A stretch of 15,262 bases of DNA. It comes from Desulfuromonadaceae bacterium GWC2_58_13. Lineage in GTDB: Bacteria > Desulfobacterota > Desulfuromonadia > Desulfuromonadales > Trichloromonadaceae. The notes under the pieces are model-generated. The model was not told the DNA's origin. It saw only the letters and a program-made list of their open reading frames with translations, and did not search any database. Numbering within the stretch: the first letter of the stretch is position 1; the number at the start of each line of letters is the position of its first letter. The position numbers were made by a program, and so were the translations under genes. The DNA lies in contig MHXM01000128.1 in NCBI GenBank assembly GCA_001825565.1, positions 1 through 15,262 of the forward strand, written 5' to 3'. Positions 11,700 through 15,262 of the stretch are shown piece by piece.

Positions 11700-12083
11700 C
11701 TACTTGAGCTCCACGGTGGCGCCGGATTCTTCGAGCTGCTTTTTGAGTTCTTCGGCTTCAGCTTTGGAAACACCTTCTTTAACAGCTTTCGGTGCGGCGT
11801 CGACGAGGTCTTTGGCTTCTTTGAGGCCCAGACCGGTAGCGGCGCGGACAACTTTGATGACATTGATTTTCTTTTCGCCGGAGCTGGTGAGAATAACGTC
11901 AAACTCATCTTTTTCTTCAACAGCGGCAGCTTCGGCGCCGGCAACCGGACCAGCCGCAACGGCAACCGGCGCAGCAGCGGACACGCCGAATTTCTCTTCC
12001 AGTTCCTTGACCAGCTCCGCCAGTTCGAGAACGGTCATCTTTTCGATAAATTCTACAACTTGCTCTTTGGTGATATCAGCCAT
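11700..12083 (-). CDS. rplL: 50S ribosomal protein L7/L12
   Basis: L12 is the multicopy stalk protein that recruits and activates translational GTPases (EF-Tu, EF-G, IF2). The 127-residue protein has the normal three-part layout. An N-terminal dimerisation domain at about 1-32 (MADITKEQVVEFIEKMTVLE) binds L10. A flexible Ala-rich hinge with repeated Ala, Pro and Gly spans about 33-55. The C-terminal globular domain contains KINVIKVVRAATGLGLKEAK and ends GATVELK. The start is ATG at 12083-12081 with GGAGG 9 nt upstream; the stop is TAG. It follows rplJ by 37 bp, as usual for the L10/L12 pair. Higher L12 output than L10 is normal for the family, and the hairpin before rpoB may help limit expression of the downstream polymerase genes. 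Confidence 0.98.
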   Translation of the reverse strand: MADITKEQVVEFIEKMTVLELAELVKELEEKFGVSAAAPVAVAAGPVAGAEAAAVEEKDEFDVILTSSGEKKINVIKVVRAATGLGLKEAKDLVDAAPKAVKEGVSKAEAEELKKQLEESGATVELK

Positions 12084-12120
12084 GATCTATATCCTCCGTA
12101 ATGGTTTTGTCTGAAAAATG

Positions 12121-12639
12121 TTAAGCGGCTTTTTGGTCCTGAATCGCGGCCAGAACCTGCACCAGCGACCGCGGAATGGCCGCGAGAACACCGACGAAGT
12201 TGGATGCCGGCGCATTGAGGGATCCCAGCAACTTGGCCAGGAGTACTTCGCGACTCGGCAGTTCGGCCAGGGCCTTGATGTCTTGGATGGACAACAGCTT
12301 GCCATCGAGAGCAGCAGCTTTAAGTTCAAATTTGGCGTTAGTCTTGGCAAACTCGGTCAATATCTTGGCCGGAGCCACCGGGTCACCGGTCACGATGGCA
12401 ATTGCGGTGGGCCCTACGAGATGATCGTTCAGACACGCTACGCCGGTGCCTTTGGCAGCCAGCTTCAACAGGGTGTTCTTGGCGACCTGATACTCGACGG
12501 AAACACCACGCAGTTCTCCGCGAAGCTTGTTGACCTGGTCGACATTCAACCCACGATAATCGGCGATGAACGCCGCTTTGGCCAAGGCCAGTTTTTGCGC
12601 CAGTTCCGCGACAACTTGTTCTTTACTCGTTCTGTTCAA
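12121..12639 (-). CDS. rplJ: 50S ribosomal protein L10
   Basis: L10 anchors L12 dimers to 23S rRNA at the base of the ribosomal stalk. With L12 it represses its own translation by binding the mRNA leader. The 172-residue protein is of family length. The N-terminal RNA-binding domain (KEQVVAELAQKLALAKAAFI through DYRGLN and VAKNTLLKLAA) is followed by a C-terminal helical part that binds L12 and ends VQVLAAIQDQKAA. The start codon is TTG (12639-12637), supported by a near-perfect AAAGGAGG with a 7-nt spacer. It lies directly behind a structured leader in the 237-bp gap after rplA and precedes rplL by 37 bp, so it is most likely feedback-regulated through that leader. Confidence 0.97.
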   Translation of the reverse strand: MNRTSKEQVVAELAQKLALAKAAFIADYRGLNVDQVNKLRGELRGVSVEYQVAKNTLLKLAAKGTGVACLNDHLVGPTAIAIVTGDPVAPAKILTEFAKTNAKFELKAAALDGKLLSIQDIKALAELPSREVLLAKLLGSLNAPASNFVGVLAAIPRSLVQVLAAIQDQKAA

Positions 12640-12800
12640 CGTCTCTCCTCCTTTCTGTTTGATTCTTGGGATCCTGAAAATCCCGAGCCCCTGTCAGAGG
12701 TGGTTACGAGAGACGGAAACGTCCGTCGCTCCATACTTCAGCCTCGGCAGGCGGATTCACCATTAAACTCTCTGCGAGAGTGCCTGCTGTCTTTGACCAG
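12640..12800 (-). promoter_or_regulatory. L10-type ribosomal protein leader upstream of rplJ
   Basis: The minus strand contains AAGACAGCAGGC, a small hairpin CTCTC-GCA-GAGAG (12780-12768), TTTAATGGTGAATCC and then GCCTGCCGAGGC. GCAGGC (12787-12782) pairs with GCCTGC (12752-12747), and AGAC plus CCGAGG flank the stem. This matches my memory of the L10 leader that binds the L10-L12 complex. Downstream are a perfect hairpin GACGGA-CGTT-TCCGTC (12727-12712) and a weaker GGGAT/ATCCC stem (12684-12668) just before the rplJ ribosome-binding site. There is no U-run terminator, so control of translation rather than transcription attenuation is more likely. The exact leader borders are approximate. Confidence 0.8.
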
Positions 12801-12804
12801 GAGC

Positions 12805-12878
12805 GTTGAGAACTACTCAACGGCTACGGCTCGCAATGACCTTGCGAGCCGCATAAAAGGCAGTGCGCTACCGCCTTT
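12805..12878 (-). repeat. Three consecutive hairpins after rplA
   Basis: The transcript after the rplA stop has three stems in a row. First, an imperfect one with arms AAAGGC (12878-12873) and GCCTTT (12861-12856), helped by an inner GT/AC pair and followed by only four U. Second, a perfect 10-bp stem CGGCTCGCAA / TTGCGAGCCG (12851-12827) with loop GGTCA. Third, a perfect 6-bp stem GTTGAG / CTCAAC (12821-12805) with loop TAGTT. The first overlaps the rplA stop codon. They separate the L11-L1 pair from the L10-L12 leader and could cause partial termination or processing. The middle stem contains TCATTGCGAG, which resembles a common dispersed bacterial repeat core. Confidence 0.55.
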
Positions 12879-13578
12879 ATTTAATCAGCGCCTGAAGAGC
12901 CGGGACGTCGATCACGACGCCGGGCCCCATGGTGCTGGAAATGCAGACCTTCTTGAGGTAAGACCCCTTGGAGGTCGAAGGCTTGGCCTTGATCAGGGCA
13001 TCGACCAGGGAGATGATATTCTCCTGCAGTTTCTGCTGCTCGAAGGACACCTTACCGACCGGAGCATGCACGATACCGGCTTTTTCAACACGATATTCGA
13101 TTTTACCCGATTTGGCCTCGCTGACCGCACGACCGAGGTCGAAGGTGACGGTACCGACTTTCGGGTTCGGCATCAGACCACGCGGACCGAGCAGACGACC
13201 GATCTTACCGACGGTACCCATCATGTCCGGGGTAGCGATGGCGGTATCGAAATCGTACCAACCGCCTTGAATCTTGGCGACCAAATCGTCGGCGCCAACG
13301 AAATCGGCACCGGCCGCAGTAGCCTCCTGAGCCTTTTCACCCTTGGCGAAAACCAGGACGCGAACAGTCTTACCGAGGCCGTTGGGAAGCACGACGGCGC
13401 CGCGGACCATCTGGTCGGCTTTACGAGGATCAACCCCGAGACGGACGGAAACGTCCACGGTCTCATCGAATTTGGCGTAGGCACTGTCCTTGACCAGCGC
13501 GATCGCTTCTCCAATGGGATAAGCAACGCTCCGATCCACCTTGGCACTGGCTGTTTTATGATGTTTTCCTGTACGCAT
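12877..13578 (-). CDS. rplA: 50S ribosomal protein L1
   Basis: L1 forms the mobile L1 stalk that helps release E-site tRNA and, in well-studied bacteria, represses its own L11-L1 operon by binding the mRNA leader. The 233-residue protein is of standard length. Its N-terminus is MRTGKHHKTASAKVDRSVAY, and the family signature GRLLGPRGLMPNPKVGT lies around residues 127-143. The typical tail segment VCISSTMGPGVVIDV is present. The start is ATG at 13578-13576 with CTGGAG about 9 nt upstream, 28 bp after rplK. The stop TAA is immediately followed by, and partly contained in, a hairpin. I could not identify a convincing L1-binding structure upstream of rplK, so autoregulation here is only assumed from the family. 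Confidence 0.98.
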   Translation of the reverse strand: MRTGKHHKTASAKVDRSVAYPIGEAIALVKDSAYAKFDETVDVSVRLGVDPRKADQMVRGAVVLPNGLGKTVRVLVFAKGEKAQEATAAGADFVGADDLVAKIQGGWYDFDTAIATPDMMGTVGKIGRLLGPRGLMPNPKVGTVTFDLGRAVSEAKSGKIEYRVEKAGIVHAPVGKVSFEQQKLQENIISLVDALIKAKPSTSKGSYLKKVCISSTMGPGVVIDVPALQALIK

Positions 13579-13606
13579 GTTCGTTTACTCCAGACTATGC
13601 CGTATA

Positions 13607-14029
13607 TTAGACGATTTCCAGCCCCATGCTGCGCGCGGTACCTTCGATGGTCTTAACTGCGGCATCCACATCGAAAGCATTCAGGTCGGGCATCTTCAGC
13701 TTGGCGATCTCGATCACCTGATCCCTGGTCACCTTGCCCACTTTGTTCTTATTGGGCACACCGGAACCCTTGGGAATCTTCGCTGCCTTCATCAACAACA
13801 CGGCGGCAGGGGGGGTTTTGGTGATAAAGGTGAAGGAACGGTCGGCATAGACCGTGATGACAACGGGAATGATCATCCCATCTTCACCCTGGGTCCTGGC
13901 GTTGAACGTTTTGCAGAATTCCATGATATTCACCCCGTGCTGACCCAGCGCGGGACCGACCGGAGGCGAAGGATTGGCCTTGCCGGCGGGAATCTGCAGC
14001 TTTATTTGTCCAATAACCTTCTTGGCCAT
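13607..14029 (-). CDS. rplK: 50S ribosomal protein L11
   Basis: L11 binds the GTPase-associated region of 23S rRNA with the L10-L12 stalk and contributes to the thiostrepton site and to RelA-dependent stringent signalling. The 140-residue protein is the usual length. The N-terminal domain carries the proline-rich signature PSPPVGPALGQHGVNIMEFC (about 21-40). The C-terminal rRNA-binding domain includes SGVPNKNKVGKVT and ends TARSMGLEIV. The start is ATG at 14029-14027 with AAGGAG 6 nt upstream. It lies 34 bp after nusG and 28 bp before rplA. I see no strong promoter in the short gap, so cotranscription from upstream is the simplest reading. Confidence 0.98.
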   Translation of the reverse strand: MAKKVIGQIKLQIPAGKANPSPPVGPALGQHGVNIMEFCKTFNARTQGEDGMIIPVVITVYADRSFTFITKTPPAAVLLMKAAKIPKGSGVPNKNKVGKVTRDQVIEIAKLKMPDLNAFDVDAAVKTIEGTARSMGLEIV

Positions 14030-14063
14030 GAGCTACTCCTTAAATATTGCGTTCTGACCAGGA

Positions 14064-14597
14064 TCAACTGGTCTTCTCAACCTGTATGAATTCAAGCTCC
14101 ACGGGGGTAACCCGGCCAAAGATGCTGACCATGACCTTGAGCTTGCCTTTATCCGGCTTAACATCTTCCACCACACCGGTGAAATTCAGGAACGGACCGT
14201 CGACGACCCGCACGGTTTCGCCCACCTCGAACTCAACCTTGGGCTTGGGACGCTCGGCGCCCTCTTCCATCCGGGTGGTTATCTTGGCAATCTCTTCGTC
14301 GGAAATCGCGGGAGGGGCCGTGCCGCCACCAACAAAACCGGTCACTTTGGGAGTATCCTTAACCACATGCCAGGTTTCGTTGTTCAATTCCATCTGGACA
14401 AGGATATAGCCAGGGAAAAACTTCCGGGAAGAGGTGCGGCGTTCACCATTTTTCAGCTCAACGACCGTTTCGGAGGGAATCAGGATTTGGCCAAACTGTT
14501 CTTCAACGCCAAGCATCCGTATCCGCTCTTCGAGATTGAGCTTGACCTTGTTCTCAAAGCCCGAATAGGTATGCACCCCGTACCATCTCATTGCCAT
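14064..14597 (-). CDS. nusG: Transcription termination/antitermination factor NusG
   Basis: NusG binds the RNA polymerase clamp to modulate pausing, and through its KOW domain links to Rho or ribosomal protein S10. The 177-residue protein has an N-terminal NGN domain beginning MAMRWYGVHTYSGFENKV and including RKFFPGYILVQMEL. A linker follows, then a C-terminal KOW domain (VGETVRVVDGPFLNFTGVVE, then SIFGRVTPVELEF). The start is taken as ATG at 14597, which matches the family N-terminus; a second in-frame ATG lies two codons later. The reading frame is open for another 24 codons upstream but that part overlaps secE and is not NusG-like. The ribosome-binding site is weak (AGGG at 8 nt, GGAG at 14 nt). 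It follows secE by 20 bp; the stop is TGA. Confidence 0.97.
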   Translation of the reverse strand: MAMRWYGVHTYSGFENKVKLNLEERIRMLGVEEQFGQILIPSETVVELKNGERRTSSRKFFPGYILVQMELNNETWHVVKDTPKVTGFVGGGTAPPAISDEEIAKITTRMEEGAERPKPKVEFEVGETVRVVDGPFLNFTGVVEDVKPDKGKLKVMVSIFGRVTPVELEFIQVEKTS

Positions 14598-14617
14598 AGA
14601 AGCTACCCTATCTCCAA

Positions 14618-14803
14618 TCAGCCCAGGAGGGCGCGGATTGCCGAGGAAAGGGCGGTATCCACAACCCACAGAAAGGCAGCCACAACCACGACAAGGGCAA
14701 TGACGACCAGTGTTGATGCATAGGTATCTTTCCTGGTCGGCCAGGTCACCTTTGCCAGCTCACCCTTGACATTGGTGAGAAACTCTGTCGTTTTCCCAAG
14801 CAC
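14618..14803 (-). CDS. secE: Preprotein translocase subunit SecE
   Basis: SecE is the small essential membrane subunit that clamps the SecY channel of the Sec translocon. The protein has an amphipathic N-terminal part with the family motif VKGELAKVTWPTRKDT, then one strongly hydrophobic membrane segment (about STLVVIALVVVVAAFLWVV) and a short tail ending AIRALLG. This single-span form is the common short SecE. I chose GTG at 14803-14801 (61 aa), because GGGGG lies 8 nt upstream and the resulting N-terminus is family-like. The alternative ATG at 14818 gives 66 aa but is preceded by AATCCTCC, with no ribosome-binding site. It lies between tRNA-Trp and nusG, the conserved arrangement. Confidence 0.92.
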   Translation of the reverse strand: MLGKTTEFLTNVKGELAKVTWPTRKDTYASTLVVIALVVVVAAFLWVVDTALSSAIRALLG

Positions 14804-14839
14804 TATCTGAACCCCCATGGAGGATTATCTACAATTTTA

Positions 14840-14916
14840 TGGCAGGCCAGGAGGGACTCGAACCCCCAACACCCGGTTTTGGAGACCGGTGCTCTAGCCA
14901 TTAGAGCTACTGGCCT
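14840..14916 (-). tRNA. tRNA-Trp (anticodon CCA)
   Basis: On the minus strand the acceptor arms AGGCCAG (14916-14910) and CTGGCCT (14850-14844) pair perfectly, followed by discriminator G and an encoded 3' CCA. The anticodon stem CCGGT/ACCGG closes the loop CTCCAAA, giving anticodon CCA for tryptophan. The T arm contains GGTTCGAGTCC. Length is 77 nt including CCA. It stands alone between rpmG and secE; no separate promoter is visible, so it is probably cut out of the tuf-rpmG-secE-nusG transcript. Confidence 0.97.
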
Positions 14917-14955
14917 GCATGCGAACAGCCTCTTTAGCCGTCCCCCACCTGAAAA

Positions 14956-15105
14956 CTATTTAGTCTCGCGGTGCGGGGTATGCTTTCTGCAAAAACGGCA
15001 ATACTTGCTGAATTCCAGCTTGTCAGGCGTGGTTTTTTTGTTTTTGGTAGTCGTGTAATTGCGTTGCTTGCATTCGGTGCAAGCCAGAGTAACGATGTCC
15101 CGCAT
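14956..15105 (-). CDS. rpmG: 50S ribosomal protein L33 (zinc-ribbon form)
   Basis: L33 is a small 50S protein near the E site. The 49-residue protein reads MRDIVTLACTECKQRNY, then TTTKNKKTTPDKLEFSKYC, then RFCRKHTPHRETK. Two CxxC pairs (C9-C12 and C36-C39) form the zinc ribbon, so this is the C+ version. Zinc-free C-minus paralogues exist in some bacteria, usually under zinc control, but none is in the window. The start is ATG at 15105-15103, with GAGG about 7 nt upstream; the stop is TAG. It follows tuf by 57 bp, across a GC-only hairpin, and precedes tRNA-Trp by 39 bp. Confidence 0.97.
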   Translation of the reverse strand: MRDIVTLACTECKQRNYTTTKNKKTTPDKLEFSKYCRFCRKHTPHRETK

Positions 15106-15119
15106 GTTCATTCCTCATC

Positions 15120-15145
15120 CCCCCTCCCCGTTCGGGGGGAGGGGG
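15120..15145 (-). repeat. GC-only hairpin between tuf and rpmG
   Basis: In the minus-strand transcript CCCCCTCCCC (15145-15136) and GGGGAGGGGG (15129-15120) form a perfect 10-bp stem with the loop CCGAAC. It is very stable but is followed by GATGAGGAATG, not a U-run, so it is not a typical intrinsic terminator. Its 3' arm ends a few bases before the rpmG ribosome-binding site. It could be a pause, processing or mRNA-end-protecting element, or a dispersed palindromic repeat. No other copy is in this window. Confidence 0.6.
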
Positions 15146-15162
15146 AAACATGTATGAAAAAA

Positions 15163-15262
15163 TTAAGCGATGATGTCGCTGACGACGCCGGCGCCCACGG
15201 TACGGCCACCCTCACGGATAGCGAAACGCAGTTCCTTATCCATCGCGATCGGAGTGATCAGC
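15163..15262 (-). CDS. tuf: Elongation factor Tu, 3' end only (copy upstream of rpmG)
   Basis: Only the last 32 codons and the TAA stop lie in the window. They read LITPIAMDKELRFAIREGGR and then TVGAGVVSDIIA, the typical C-terminal beta-barrel end of EF-Tu (domain III), which contacts aminoacyl-tRNA. It precedes rpmG by 57 bp. The other EF-Tu copy, at 1-73, is visible only at its N-terminus, so the two cannot be compared here. Two EF-Tu genes bracketing the cluster is a familiar arrangement, and such pairs are usually kept near-identical by gene conversion. Confidence 0.96.
   Translation of the reverse strand, partial: LITPIAMDKELRFAIREGGRTVGAGVVSDIIA

Noticed and set aside
12118..13656. 512-codon open frame on the plus strand across rplJ, the leader and rplA
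   Set aside because: It crosses two secure genes and a structured leader on the other strand; no convincing product.
14030..14063. L1-binding regulatory structure before rplK
   Set aside because: I could not draw a convincing stem with the expected conserved bulge in this short gap.
14030..14085. Possible promoter for rplK (TTGAGA with TCAGAA, 17-bp spacing)
   Set aside because: The -10 matches consensus at only two of six positions, and most of it lies in the nusG 3' end. E. coli has a promoter at this place, but the evidence here is too weak.
14598..14669. 24-codon N-terminal extension of nusG
   Set aside because: It overlaps the secE 3' end and is not NusG-like; the family N-terminus begins at 14597.
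14819..14845. GATAAT/TAAAAT as a -10 for secE after the tRNA
   Set aside because: No acceptable -35 at the right distance; that position falls in the conserved tRNA sequence.
14917..14955. Separate promoter for tRNA-Trp
   Set aside because: The 39-bp rpmG-tRNA gap shows no -35/-10 pair, so cotranscription is simpler.

Overview
The window is a core ribosomal and RNA polymerase gene cluster, with every gene on the minus strand, so it reads biologically from high to low coordinates. Gene order in the transcribed direction is tuf (3' end only), rpmG, tRNA-Trp, secE, nusG, rplK, rplA, rplJ, rplL, rpoB, rpoC, rpsL, rpsG, fusA, tuf (5' end only). This joins the secE-nusG-rplKAJL-rpoBC block to the str block (rpsL-rpsG-fusA-tuf), with an EF-Tu gene at each end. 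Order, protein lengths (beta 1368 aa, beta-prime 1392 aa) and sequence style suggest a Desulfobacterota/deltaproteobacterium of the Geobacter-Desulfuromonas-Pelobacter type. That placement is inference from recalled resemblance; no search was run.

Region by region: 15163-15262 is the C-terminus of one EF-Tu. A GC-only hairpin (15120-15145) separates it from rpmG. A lone tRNA-Trp(CCA) lies between rpmG and secE, followed by nusG. rplK-rplA encode L11 and L1. A 237-bp gap before rplJ carries three hairpins and then an L10-type autoregulatory leader. rplJ-rplL encode the L10/L12 stalk, and a strong hairpin precedes rpoB. rpoB and rpoC are separated by 103 bp containing a nested inverted repeat. 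The 163-bp rpoC-rpsL gap carries the best promoter in the window, inside a long inverted repeat. Then rpsL, rpsG and fusA run close together, and the ribosome-binding site of the second tuf overlaps the fusA stop codon.

The genes make translation and transcription machinery in one co-oriented run: elongation factors EF-Tu and EF-G, ribosomal proteins L33, L11, L1, L10, L12, S12 and S7, the two large RNA polymerase subunits, elongation factor NusG and the SecE translocon subunit. All reading frames look intact and the key catalytic and metal-binding residues are present.

I see no mobile element, CRISPR array, defence system or unknown protein-coding gene, and no gap longer than 300 bp without a gene. 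The points of interest are in the intergenic control regions: the rpsL promoter with its flanking inverted repeat, the rplA-rplJ leader region, the rplL-rpoB and rpoB-rpoC hairpins and the tuf-rpmG hairpin. Several genes also use non-ATG starts (rplJ TTG, rpoC TTG, fusA GTG and probably secE GTG).
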